Shown piece by piece: positions 11,310-22,570 of a stretch of 64,000 nucleotides of DNA (positions are counted from its first letter, which is position 1; each line of letters opens with the position of its first letter). A program made the translations under genes and the position numbers. Location of the stretch: the NCBI RefSeq assembly GCF_030272615.1, contig NC_081414.1:911529009-911593008 (forward strand), read 5' to 3'. The DNA comes from Cryptomeria japonica (Eukaryota; Streptophyta; Pinopsida; Cupressales; Cupressaceae). The notes beneath the pieces were generated by a model. That model did no database searches. It was not told the DNA's origin and saw only the letters and a program-made list of their open reading frames with translations.

Positions 11310-12663
11310 CTATATCCTATTTATCCACTTGCACCTTTTACCAATAACTTCAGATTGGGATAAAATATCTTTAACAGCTACATGTGGGACATAAGCAACT
11401 ACTCTTGCATTTACAAGATAAGGCCTGAATTCTTTAATAGCCTTGACCAAAGCATATGCCTGTTTTTTCATAATTTCATATTTTAACTCAGCGGCCTTCA
11501 AGGATCTACTATAAAAAGCAATTGGATGTTCATACCTTTCATCATCCTTATGAAGCAAAACTACTACTATTGTATGGTAAGAAGCAATGGAAAACAATGA
11601 AAAAGGCTTACTGTAGTCCGAAGGTTTTAGCACTGAGGCTTCCTGAATAGCCTTTTTAATCTTGTCAAAGGCTTGTGCTGCTTCCTCATCCCAAGAAAAC
11701 TTAACATCCTTTTTCAGTAGCTTAACAATAGGCTTAACAATCTCGACAAAGTTAGATATAAACCTTCTGACAAAATTCACCTTACCCAAGAAGGACTGAA
11801 TTCCTTTAACATTCTTTGGTTGAGGCACATTTTTATAGCCTCAATTCTCTCAAGGTCAATCCTGACTCCTTCCTTGGAAACAATATGTCCTAAGAACTTT
11901 CCTTCAATTATAGCAAAGTGGCATTTTTGGGGATTTAGAGACACCGAATCCCAAGGCCCTACAAAATATTTTTTCCAAATGACCACATTGATCATCTGCC
12001 TTCTTTGAAAAACATGTAAGATCATCCTGGTAAAAAACCATTATGATGTTAATAAATTCTTTGAAAGCTACATCCAGAAGTCTTGAATTGCTCAAACTCT
12101 TTTACTAATACTTGATCATAACTAGAGAATTCGTCCATCATTGATAGTAAGTCACAACTGGTCACCCTTTATAGTATGGCTTCCATGTTTGGCAATGAAT
12201 AGTTGTCCTTAAGAGAAGCAACATTCAAATTCCTAAAATCTACACAGAGCCTTATGTCCCCATTTTTCTTCCTAACATGAACCAGATTGGATACCCATGA
12301 TGAATGCCTTATAGGCTTTATAATTCCCCCTTCTCTCAGCTTAGTCAGTTCTTGCTGCATTTTGGGTTCCAAGAGTGGGTTAATAGGTCTTTACTTTTGT
12401 CTGAAAGGCTTAGCATCAAGATGCAGAGGTACTTCATGCTGAAATAAATCTTGTCTATATGCCTTCAATTCATCATAAGACCAAGCAAAAACATGTTTGT
12501 AATTTTTTAACAGATTAATGAGGTTGGCCTTGATATGGGAAGGCAAAATAAAACCAATATACACCAACTTAGGGGATGACTCTGTCCCTAAGTTTACCTC
12601 TTCCAGTTCTTCCAAGTTAGCAGATAACTTCTGGTGTAAATGACTGTCACTATAGTTGAACAT
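11310..12663 (-). pseudogene. E2 reverse transcriptase and Ty3-type RNase H, internally deleted
   Basis: 12663-12391 is the usual pre-RT segment (NYKHVFAWSYDEL). 12372-12169 holds the first RT motifs (GGIIKPIRHSSWVSNLV and RLCVDFRNLN). The next readable motif is SMMDEFSSYDQ, after which the frame drops to FKEFINIIMVFYQDDLTCFS. The segment that should carry the TPWGTY, MPFGL and GATFQR motifs is missing, about 30 residues. The catalytic box reads YQDD. 11828-11310 covers the RT thumb and the Ty3-type RNase H (FSWDEEAAQAF and HPIAFYSRSL). Here the first catalytic Asp appears replaced (SIASYHTIV), as expected where a second RNase H has taken over. The copy cannot make active RT. Confidence 0.8.
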
Positions 12664-12672
12664 ACCCTCTAG

Positions 12673-13314
12673 TTACACTAGTCCTCGGGGTATCTCATTA
12701 GTTTCTAGTTGAACTATGTCATTTCCAAAAAGTGTTTCTTTCTCATCTACTACTTCTACCAATGCATTACAATCGATTTTCTGACCTTCATATTCATCAA
12801 TGCACTGTACAAACCTCTGTATATCATCATCACTTTCGAACACCTGCCAGTTATACACATTGTTTGGAATAGCTGGTCTAGCCTTGATTTGAACTATTGA
12901 TACTCTAATTAGTGTTACATCATCATTTTTCAATGCAACATTAGCTAAAAATTCTATCATAATGTTTTTTGACCTTTCAATCCAATCAATTGAAAATGCA
13001 TCAAAGTACTCAATCACATCCCGAACAACATGTTTATACCTTTTTAACCTATCCTGCTTAGATGCATATTTTGATCTTATCTGAGAAACCACAAGTTCTG
13101 AATCTCCAAAGACTCTTAACAACCAAATCCCATATTTCTTGGAAATTTCCAACCCCAATAACAAGATCTTGTACTCATTTGTATTATTTGTGCACTGAAA
13201 AGGCAATATAAATGAGTATTTAAAAGTAATACTTGATGGGGAAACAAAAAGTACTCCTGCTTCAGATCCTTCTTTGGAACAAGCTCCATCAAAGTACATC
13301 TGCCATAGGCCTTC
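12673..13314 (-). pseudogene. E2 archaeal-type RNase H located before RT
   Basis: The region starts QMYFDGACSKEGSEAGV and continues with CTNNTNEYKILLLGLE and FGDSELVVSQI, giving Asp, Glu and Asp at the expected catalytic places. The fourth acidic position is doubtful: the motif reads NIMIEFLANVA where related elements have HADAMA. It is in frame with the upstream protease ORF, separated by one TAG at 13315-13317. It ends just before the pre-RT segment (12663). In E1 and E4 the same domain follows the Ty3-type RNase H, so this position is different. It would degrade RNA in RNA-DNA hybrids during reverse transcription. About 130 residues form the domain; the remaining 80 are an acidic linker. 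Confidence 0.75.
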
Positions 13315-14427
13315 CTATTGAAATTCCAATTCATAAACAATAGGGTCTGTATTTTTTAGCTGAGGTTGAATTGGTTCAATTCTAAAGTTGTCAAGGTCCA
13401 CATCAATCATGCAATTAAGCATGTTAGGATCCATTTTCTCGATGACCCTTGGGGTACATGGTTCTCTATATAATTTCACCCGATTTCCATTCACTGGGAT
13501 AGTTGCATATGAGAGGTCTAGTTGGACATTTCCTCCAATTGTTGTAGCCCATTGTTTAGACAAAAGCATCCCATAATGGGGCTTGGTGTCAGTTACTATA
13601 ACATCCATCTTATAGGTGGCCTTAGGGAATGCTGCTATTTTCACCTCTACATCTTTCATTGTACCCACAACAGGTACTTCTCTGTTATCCATAGCATAAC
13701 ACTTTCCATATAAGGTATTTACTGACAATCCCATCTCTTTCATGACCCCATATGGCATCACATTTGTAGTAGCACCATAATCTATCATACAATTTTTTAT
13801 TAGTCTATTGTTGACTAATAATGTCACATAAAAAGGATCAGCTTGAGAAGGTTCCTGAGTGATTATTGTTCCCACATAAATTTCTGGGATTTTTTTCTCT
13901 TGATCCCTTTTATCATTTTCATTACCTTTAGGTGAAGATGCATTTGTATCCGATATACTAGAAAGTAGAGAGAATGCGGCTTCTCTGTGTTCTTTTATTT
14001 TTAACAGCTCTATCAGTGGTACTGTAACTTTCATTTGGGTTAAAGCCCGAGTCATATCAAATGCAGAATTAATGTTTGACTCAGTATGGGCTTTAACCTT
14101 CTTTGTCTTTTGGTGACTTGTTTTCTTATCAGCAACAGTCTCAAACAAATTACCAGTCGCACTAACTTCTTCAGGTTTCCCTGAAGCATTGGACTGATCC
14201 TTTTTAGCATGGCCATCTTTGGCAGAAGTATTACTATTAGCCACTTTTTTTTTTTGAAAAACTTCTTTAATAAACATAGAACTAGGCTCACCTTGATTGT
14301 CATATTTCTTGCTACTTCTTAGATTATAATTATGTTTGGCCTCAGCTATTGGAGCTTTGGTGAGATTCTTGACTTCTTCCTCACTAGGCCTTCTAAGATG
14401 AACTTCTTCATCCTCAATTGTCACCAC
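13315..14427 (-). pseudogene. E2 aspartic protease region
   Basis: A 370-codon frame. The N-terminal 190 residues are charged and low-complexity, with NYNLRSSKK and long Lys/Glu runs. The retropepsin core follows: VTLLVNNRLIKNCMIDYGAT, where DYGAT stands in place of the usual DSGAT/DTGAT, then MKEMGL, and later the hydrophobic YGMLLSKQW, the counterpart of the flap-distal LLG motif. It cleaves the Gag-Pol precursor in the family. The D-Y-G change at the active site may reduce function. The frame ends with TAG at 13315 and resumes as RNase H, so gag-pol was probably one frame here. Confidence 0.75.
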
Positions 14428-15483
14428 ATTTAAGGTAGGATGCCAACCAATTGTTAATTGCCCATGGCAATTTGCATTGCTTCTTAATGCATCATACTCA
14501 CTTGCTTCATCCTATGAAGACTCATAATCACTTTCAACAATGGTTTCAAACATATTTACTACAGGCTTATCCTCATTCTGATATCTCAATTCACCCCCAC
14601 TCCTCATAGATTCATTTAAAGCCTAAGCCACAACACACTGGTAAGAGGAATGTGGTCCATCACATGTTGCACACCAAGGAGTATTCTCCATATTATGCAC
14701 ATTTCCACCTTTTAAAGGGTTGGGAGTATCATGATTTTGTGTACTTCTTGGCTTGTCTTACACAGGTTTGCCATCTTTCCAGGTAGTGTTATATGGCATA
14801 TCATATAACCTAGCAGGCCTATCTTACCAATTGTAGTGAGGTTTATCATTCTTACTCACCTTTGTAGTGAGGTCTTTCACAACAGTCATCAATTTCTCAA
14901 TCTTATCCTCTTCTTTAGAGGCTTTATTTGGTTGTGGCTTTTGCTCTTGCCACAGTCTGCCATCAATTCTTCTTCTCACTTTGTTTGATGTTTTCCTATT
15001 ACTTTCCACATTTATTGCAATTATGAAAGCATCCCTTAGACTGTGTGGGTTTTTATCTTTGAGGATATAGGCCATCTTTGGGTCAAAGGCATTGTAATAG
15101 GTGTTTAGACATACATTTTCATCTAACCTCATCACTTGAAATAATCTATGGATTGCCTTTTGGAACCTTGCATTAAATTCTGTGACAACCTCGTTATCAG
15201 GTTTTTTGATATTATTAAATTCATTGAGCATGAAGCTCACATTTGTCTTGTCCCCATACTGCTCTTGAAAGCAATTCTTGAATTCATCCCAAGAACTTGT
15301 GCTATCTACAAGCAACCCTCTGTACCAATCTTGGGCATCTTTAACTAAATATTGCACAAACAATTTCATGATCACATCCTCATTTGAAATCTCATAATCA
15401 TTAATCATATCACCAAAAGACTTCAGATGATCCTCTGCACTTATGGCATTATTTACAGCAAATTTCTGAAGTTTTTTCCTCAT
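14428..15483 (-). pseudogene. E2 Gag
   Basis: 15483-14824 (219 codons) matches the retrotransposon Gag core: HLKSFGDMI, then DAQDWYRGLL, SSWDEFKNCFQEQYG and EVVTEFNARFQKAIHRLF in the usual order. It ends in a Lys-rich segment. Downstream, after several stops, CATCDGPHSSYQC (about 14640-14676) is a CX2CX3HX4C zinc knuckle. Gag packages the RNA into virus-like particles in the cytoplasm. Frames upstream of 15483 (up to about 16080) continue with stops. The interval 14428-14640 is acidic linker with stops. Confidence 0.8.
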
Positions 15484-16110
15484 TTAAATAGAGACATGGT
15501 TTGGATAACCTGGGATCACATCAAAGAAAAGTTGTCTATACAATTCCACATTGATGGGTCTTCTCTGGAACTGGTTACCAACATAATTATTCCCAACGTT
15601 CATTCTTGAACTTGGACCACCAACTCGAGAAACTTGGTTATTCTAGTTGGGGGGTTGTACAAGAGGTATTTGATTTACTAGAGCAGTATTAAAAGAAAAG
15701 ACAGGGTTATTTTGGTTAACAAGGGCATATTGGTTCAGAGGTGGAATAGTATTCATAGGCATGATTGGTTGAGTTTTCATTACAGAGTGTGAATTATGTC
15801 GAGGTATAGGTTTACTCTGATCTGTTGAAGGGAAAGTTATAGGAGGGGCTTTCAGGTAGTCAATTTTTCTTTTGACTTTGGAATTAGTTGCTTCTAATTA
15901 AGCTTTCTCCAATTCCCTTTGCAAATTTTCCTTCTCTTTTCTCGTCTTCTCTATTTCAACTTCATGCAAGGACATTCCATGAGGTACCTTTCCACTTCCT
16001 AATATTACATTTGCAGTTTTGGAACCTACTCCAATCTCTACAACCTTCTATTTTCCCTTGTCAGCATAGATTTTAGTAGGTTGTGGATCACTATGAACCT
16101 CCCTATTAGT

Positions 16111-16602
16111 TCACACAACAACATTGGGTGCAGAACTAATTTTGGCAGTCAAATTCTCTTTGATAATAGGGCCCTCTTCTTTACTTTTAGGCTCTTCTTG
16201 AGTGAATAATTCAAGATCTGCAATCTGTCTCAACAACCTATCTCTCTCAATAAGTTTTGCCTTAGTTTCATTTTCCTTCTCCATCTCTTTTTGTTTTCTT
16301 AAGGAGATTAATTGATGGACTCTTTCATTCAGAGCCTCGATTTCCTGGGAAACTTCATCAGGGTCTAGAAAAATTTCCTTTGAATCAGATATATTAACAT
16401 GGTCAATATCAATCAAACTCACGTTCCCATCTACAGTTTGGGGCAAATAATCTACCCTAACATTGGAGCTATTCCCGTCTCTCCCAGATATGCTAGTATG
16501 AGACAATCTTTGATGAAAATTCTGAATATCCTCATTATTACCAAACAAACCCATAATGTCTTGTTCAGACTCATGAGATGATGTATTAGAATTTGCATAC
16601 AC
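16111..16602 (-). CDS. E2 coiled-coil ORF before Gag
   Basis: 163 codons starting MYANSNTSSHESEQD. Residues about 75-140 form a strongly charged heptad-like helix (EEIEALNERVHQLISLRKQK) typical of a coiled coil. It precedes Gag on the same strand and was probably its N-terminal part, used for particle assembly. Between it and Gag (15484-16110) the frame is broken. No known catalytic motif. Confidence 0.5.
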   Translation of the reverse strand: MYANSNTSSHESEQDIMGLFGNNEDIQNFHQRLSHTSISGRDGNSSNVRVDYLPQTVDGNVSLIDIDHVNISDSKEIFLDPDEVSQEIEALNERVHQLISLRKQKEMEKENETKAKLIERDRLLRQIADLELFTQEEPKSKEEGPIIKENLTAKISSAPNVVV

Positions 16603-17088
16603 TAGTCATCCAAAGGACTTATCCATATGGCTGCCTTTCTATTAACATGAAGCCTTAACTGGTTCATGTATAGTCGTTTCTCTCTGGCCTTTCCGGACCG
16701 GTTCGGGCAATCCTCCCTGCAACTTCTCTTGAGGATCCTTCTTCATTTAGGACCTAGTGTTCCTTCCTCTCTCCATTATGTGAACTTCCTTGAAGTGATC
16801 TGTGATTTATTCAAGAGCGTTGTTTTTTATTTTATTTTTAGAGTCGCCACCCAATTACTTGGGAATTTAAAACATTTTAAGCACAATAAATCACCAATAG
16901 GAGACTGCAGAATGAGAATGCTACTCTCAGAGAAAGATTTGAACAATGCAATGATGGACAAAGAGTGTTACAGGGACACAGGTAAACGCAGATTTGGTAA
17001 ATTTTCACAGAGCTCACAGGATATTAGATTTGAACAATTTTATGTGATATGAGCACTGATCTGCATTATAAGACTTATATTATGACTC
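16603..17088 (-). other. E2 leader
   Basis: Non-coding stretch between primer site and first ORF. It contains a second minus-strand TGGCGACTCT (about 16842-16851), identical to the start of the canonical Ogre-type primer site, followed by an A-rich tract. The plus-strand frame at 16666-17052 shows no family signature. Confidence 0.45.
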
Positions 17089-17106
17089 CCCCCAGCAGAG
17101 TTGCCA
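17089..17106 (-). other. E2 primer binding site
   Basis: Minus-strand TGGCAACTCTGCTGGGG starts five bases inside the 5' LTR end. It resembles the TGGCGACTCTGCTGGGG primer site of Ogre/Tat elements, usually attributed to tRNA-Arg; I recall this attribution and have not checked it. Confidence 0.7.
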
Positions 17107-17111
17107 AATCT

Positions 17112-20100
17112 TGTTAGTCTCAATTTCTGATTACTTTGTTTTCTCTCTAAAATCCTTTGCCTCTGTTCACAAAAGAAAAGATCAACAAGAATAGGAAACA
17201 AGACAACAATTAACAAGGTCTACAAGGAAACCTCCTACACTTCAAGCTTGACAAAGCTTAGGCGGGTATACCTACTTGTGACTACTTTCTCACAATTTAG
17301 TAGATGATTTACAGAAAACTAATGCAAATTTTTGCAAACCTTTTCACTTTAGTGCAACCGAACATAAGAACATAAATGAAAGATTTATTTTCATTGTAAA
17401 GGATCACAAAGAATGTCATGAACACTAACAACTTAAACCAGTGTCTTATCTAGGCCTTAGAGTCATCAAAATCAAGTTAAAATTTGACAATGGAATTCAC
17501 ATACATATCACCACTTTGATCTACTGAATCTATATATGTCTGACATATATAAACTCTCAACCTATGCATAGACCTAGTTATAAAATTTATGTAAATTTAC
17601 TGATTATCAATGAAGATGAATTAAGTATATTTAATTCCCCTCCTTGAGGAAAAGACCTAAAACATTCCCATCATTCACCTTGCAAATCATTTAACTAAAC
17701 AATCCTTGATCATCTAATCAAAATGATAACCAACACACAAACACAAAGACAACACATATCTGGGCTCAAAAAATATTCTGATTGTATATTACTCTCTCAC
17801 CAAAATTTTACATAGACACAAAATTGACTCAAAATACCAAAACAAAAGCCTGCATATAATTTGCTAGAGCTTCGATACAAAATTTTTGCGATCCTTTTGT
17901 AGGTATTCCTGGTATCCATTTATAAAAATTGGATGCAACAAGCTTCAGACTTCCCTAGAAGAATATTCCTATCTTAACCACCATTCCCTCCAAAAGTTAC
18001 ATTGATTACAAAAATACAATTGAAGTAGGAGCATAACTGACTTTTGAATGTACTCCTCCACGACTGATTAGTTGTCTAGCAGGAAAATGGCCAACTAACT
18101 TCTCAATATTTGCAGATCAAGTGCCAGGTGTCTTTAATTCTTCAAAATTCCAGTTACCCAAAAAATCTGTTGCAAGAACTAACCGCTTCAGGCTGCCTGT
18201 GAACTGCCACATGCTAGAGCATCGGTGGGATATTCTTGTGCTTCCGTCTCTTTCAAAACATATTTGCTTTCCCATAGCTTGAAAATATGCATTAACATGG
18301 AATACTAGGCAAAAGGTCTATCCACCTTGGCATTATTGATCCCAATTAAACCCTCATGGATGACATTTGCAAGATAGGGTGCAAAATCATATGCTATTGC
18401 TATCGATGGGTTCAAAATTTGTGCCATCATAAGCATGTAATGAGTGGGCATGGCATTCTTTGCATCTTCTCCAGAAATTTGACACAAAGACCAATATATA
18501 CCCTTAGCCCTCAAGGTGAAGAAATTCATAGTGAAAGGTTTCGTTGTACTAGGGCCTACTAGTGTTAGTCCTCCTATCTTTGCAAAAAAATCCCTCAATG
18601 GCCCACTCCTAAGATGATCCTTCTGGGCATCATAAACCTTGATCAACATTTCAAAATCAATGGGCTCTAGATAACTTGAAGCTTCATTTAGCCTGAATAC
18701 CCTTTTAAGTTCATTAGCTATAATTTCAATTAGGGGGCCTCCACTTATATTCCTCACAATCCTGGTGATGGGATCATAGCTCTTTGCAATCTGAGTCAAT
18801 AAATAAACATCCATGAAAACCCTAGGGACCACCAATTTCCTAACATCTAGTTCCCATATGTTATTTGTAGGAGCAGGTGCATTCCATTGACCAAATCCTA
18901 CCCTGAACAGACCTAGACCTGCCATGCCTATCTCGGGATCTCTTAGCCAACATCCCTTATCATATATACCATCACCAATCCACAGGTGGGGAGACTTAGG
19001 CACAAGTTCCTTTATCTTGGTTGCACTATTTGTGGATTGAACCAATTGTTCCAGAAAATCATCACAGATAGCCCTCTTCTGATAGTCTACCTTTCCCTTA
19101 AATTCTCTTCGCAGTGCCATTTTAACAATCTAAGGTTAACCTTCAATTTTGTTATTCAAACAACCCTTCAAAACTTCTACCACCAGACAATATCAACACA
19201 AGCAAAAATTGCAAACCATAGTCATAGAAAAACTTACTTATCACCTGAGAATTCACAAAAACTGTGCACCTTGTCTCTGCTAATCTTCTTGAATGCCTTT
19301 TGCAATTAAAATCTCAAAACAAGGTTTTAAGAAGGCACCCCGACGGCAAATGAGCATTAATTACCATCAATAGAGAGCCAGACGCTTTGTAATTAATCTA
19401 TTTAAATTTTGAATTTTCTACTCCAATGGACCAAACAGATGTCTTCAGTATGCTTTTCCTTTCAGTCGCTGATCTGTGAAGAATAAAACTCAAGCGAATT
19501 TCCACCGCAGTCGAGTGACAACCATTAGATCACGCAGAATTAGTGCACCTTTTAATCACTTAAGCCTTTGAAGAGGGCTCACCATTCAGTCACCCACCTA
19601 CCCTTTGTCTCTTATCTGTGAAGGGTAAAGGACTAGCATCTTCCCATCGCGGTATAGAGACAACCGTTGATTTCCCCTGGACTTGTCAACTGTTTAAAAC
19701 ACTTGGGCCGCTCACATTGGTCGGGCCCACCATTCAGTCGCTAGTCCATGAAGAGTAAAACTCTTGCAACTCTTCATCGCGGTCTAGCGACAACCGTTAG
19801 ATTATATCCTTACCGCTCGATCTTTAAGGTCCCTTTTCACTTACCCGCCACCGCTGACTCTCTGACCGGCCCCACCACTAGTGGCTTGTCGCTGAGTCAC
19901 GATGAGTATTCAATGTGCGACTTCTTATTGCGGTATCACGACAACTGTTTGATCAAACAAGACTTACTCGTCCATTAAATACCTGATGCATACATTAAGA
20001 AACATACTTAGGACTTTAAGAAAATATAAAGTGTTTCAGTTTTGATAAAGCCCGCCTAAGCCTAAAGCTCAAATGGCCCCTTTTAACAACGTGATGACTG

Positions 20101-20303
20101 TTTTGGCTAAGTGAAAAAGGTAACGGACAAAAAAATGAGTCTTTAAGACAATATGACATAAAGGCTTTTTAACCAAATGATTTTGAAATTATTAAACCCT
20201 AAACCCTTAGAAACCATTTAATTGCAAATAGGGAACAATCCACAAAATTAGAAAATTTAAGGATATGAGGAAAAAAGCAACACCATCCAAAATAATGATA
20301 ACA
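17112..20303 (-). repeat. E2 5' LTR, 3.2-kb internally deleted copy
   Basis: Starts TGTTAGTCTC and ends ATGATAACA, a perfect five-base terminal inverted repeat (TGTTA/TAACA). Compared with 3220-9768 it lacks about 3.4 kb. The junction lies at about 18288, where CTTGAAAATA runs into TGCATTAACATGG, with only two or three bases of shared sequence. It retains about 95 bp (18159-18253) that the other copy lost. It keeps the U3-side repeat block (about 19465-19955). Confidence 0.85.
18305..19120 (-). pseudogene. Second copy of LTR-encoded protein, truncated by deletion
   Basis: 271 codons starting MALRREFKGKVDYQ with a real ATG. It reads through the point that is frameshifted in the other copy (ELKRVFRLNEASSYL), so it shows the original frame. 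It ends at KVDRPFA because the LTR deletion removed the rest; the residues just upstream are shared with the other copy (HEGLIGINNAKVDRPF). Unknown family; no signal peptide or membrane span is evident. It shows the gene was part of the LTR when E2 inserted. Confidence 0.65.
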
Positions 20304-21399
20304 AAGATGAAATGACGATCCATAGATTATTCACAGTTCTTAATTTTCATTATCAAGCGTGGTAGTATCATTCTTGGTCAAGGTAGTAGAAATCATGGTT
20401 GGGCATTTTACCTATAAGCAAACATTGCAGACAAGGAAATTTCTCCTCCATTCTGGTTCATGTGCAAATGGTCGAGGTATACGATGTAGTCAGTAAGTCA
20501 TAGTGATCCATGACTTTATTTTTGCATATGATCATGTAGCTTAGTGAACTTCCCACGTAGACACCATTAGTACATGCCCCAAAACTTCATTGGAACAATC
20601 CGTAGAAACCAAACAAAGAAAAAGATATCAGGAACCATCCCGACTACTCTAATCACTTGTGGATATCCTGGAGTAGTGTAGGAACCTGATATAAATAAAC
20701 AAATAATAAATCAACCAAGTACTCATTAGTCAAACTAAATTTTCTTGTCAAAGAAAATGTTACCATGTCTTATTTGTGAGAAAGGATGCATCCCTGTGAA
20801 GACATTTGTGTGTAGATATTTTGATTGGTTGGTTGATTTGATAAGTGATCTTCATTTGAGTAACTCAAAATGTTTGTGTTGTGTCTTTGGCGATGTGTAT
20901 GTACAAGGAGTAACATATGGTGCAATGTTTTTGAGTGATTTTTGATGTTTTTGTCATGTTTTTGGATTTTTTGAATGTTGTGAATGTTTTTGGTATTATC
21001 TTTAGGACATTTTTGAATGATTAACTCAATGAATCACAAGTAATGTAGAATCCACTTCCATCAATAGGTTAAGAGCATTTCCCCTAGTTAGATGTTGCTA
21101 TGAAAGCGGGATGCAGGACACATGAAGTACTAACCTTGATTGTAGATCAATAACAAAGCCATGGTTTGAATGATGGATGAATGGATGAAATGGATGTGAT
21201 TGCAACAAGTCCGAAAGATAATTGAGTTATTGCCTTTATGAGTGGCGCCTGTTTGCCAGGTTTTCACCACCGTACTTATCCAAGGTGCCACCATAGTGGT
21301 TTTCACCATTTGGATAAATGATTTTTTCTTTACTATTTTCTTGATGTTTTTTTTTGTGTATTTTCTTCAGGAAATTTTTCTAAATGTTTTAGAATTTTT
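20304..21399 (-). other. E1 3' non-coding region, right of E2
   Basis: Continuation of 2149-3219 after removing E2. No domain-bearing frame. 21240-21330 has a paired motif: on the minus strand GGTGAAAACC occurs twice, and the downstream copy runs into TGGCAAACAGGCGCC; a GGCACC-type partner follows the first. Next to it is a T-rich tract with TTTTCTTCAGGA. E5 has the same set at 56261-56485. Confidence 0.5.
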
Positions 21400-22570
21400 C
21401 TAATTTATAGAGGAGCCTGATGCTCTGCACAATTATGTATGAAACCGTTTGAGGTGCATGTTGTTGATCAGATATGCTAGTGGTTCCCCTTCTGAAGTTG
21501 CCAACTGATATGCCCCAGACCCAAATACAATAGTGATAACATATGGACCCAACCAATTGGATTCAAACTTGCCTTGATGTTCTTTGTTTGGTTGGTTGCG
21601 AGGATTCTCCCTGAGAACAAGATCACCTACCTCAAATGTATGAGGTTTAACCCGATGATTTTAGCTTCTGCTCATGTGTTGTTGATAGGCCTTGAGGTGG
21701 TTGTATGCGGCTTGGCGCTGTTCATCAAGCAGTTCCAAGTCCTGAAGATGAGAGACCCGGTATGCTTTATCATCTATCAGATTGTGAAAAGAGACTCGTA
21801 GAGATGATATTTCAACCTCAATAGGTAGGATGGCTTCTGCTCCATAAACCAGTGAGTAGGGAGTTGCGCTTGTAGGGGTTTGAATGCTAGTTTGATATGC
21901 CCATAGTGCTAGATTTAATCAAATGTGCCAATCATGGCCAACATCATTGACCATCTTCTTGAGGATCCTCAATATGTTCTTGTTTGATGCTTCAGCCTAA
22001 CCGTTGCCTTGTGGGTAATAGGGAGTGGAAAAATGGTATTGAATGTGAAACTTCTCACAAAGCTCATAGACATCCTGATTTTTGAAAGGAAGCCTGTTAT
22101 TTGTGATGATGGACATGGGTACACCATACCGACAGATGATGTAATTAAGGATGAATGAAGTGATCTTCTTGCCAGTGACTTGGGTAAGTGGAATGACATC
22201 AATCCACTTTGTGAAGTATTCAGTGGCGGTAATGATAAATCTATGGCCGTTGGATGAAGATGGATGAATTTTACCCACAAGGTCAAGTCCCCATTGACAA
22301 AAGGGCCATGGTGTTGTGATTAGGTATCAGGTCTCCGTGAACTTGGCACTTCTTGTATTTTATGACAAACTAATAGGAGTCTTTGTCCATGGATGGCCAA
22401 TAGTATCTAATGTGCATGATCTTCTTTGCGAGTGAAGGGCCACTTGAGTGAGCCCCACAAATTCCTTCATGTACCTCTTCCAAGGCCTTTGTTATCTCAT
22501 CATGTTCCAGACATCGAAGGAGAGTACCATCAAGACTTTGCCTGTATAGGATTTCGACAATGATGGTGTA
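21400..22570 (-). pseudogene. E1 integrase, broken
   Basis: The core is at 22286-21997. WGLDLVGKIHP keeps the first catalytic Asp; then TATEYFTKW and MSIITNNRLPFKN, where family members have SDNGTSF, so the second catalytic Asp is Asn here; then STPYYPQGNG. The zinc-finger half (about 22290-22570) and the C-terminal half (about 21410-21960, with a NPRNQPNKEHQGKF-like segment and NWLGPYVITIV) are readable with stops. The enzyme would insert cDNA into the genome; this copy cannot. Confidence 0.8.

Larger units (their letters stand above)
3220..20303 (-). mobile_element. E2: Ty3 retrotransposon with giant, gene-bearing LTRs
   Basis: Direct repeats 3220-9768 and 17112-20303 flank a minus-strand gag-pol region. 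The better preserved ends read TGTTAG and ATAACA. Next to the right copy, on the minus strand, is TGGCAACTCTGCTGGGG, an Ogre/Tat-style primer site, so the right copy is the 5' LTR. Flanking pentamers GAGAT (3216-3220, overlapping the base used here as LTR start) and AAGAT (20304-20308) match in four of five positions and may be the target duplication. Internal order is coiled-coil ORF, gag, protease, archaeal-type RNase H, RT, RNase H, integrase. RT is deleted in its middle and several stops are present, so the copy is dead. Confidence 0.85.

Noticed and set aside
16666-17052. 128-codon plus-strand frame in E2 leader
   Set aside because: Antisense to the element, no domain, lies between primer site and Gag.
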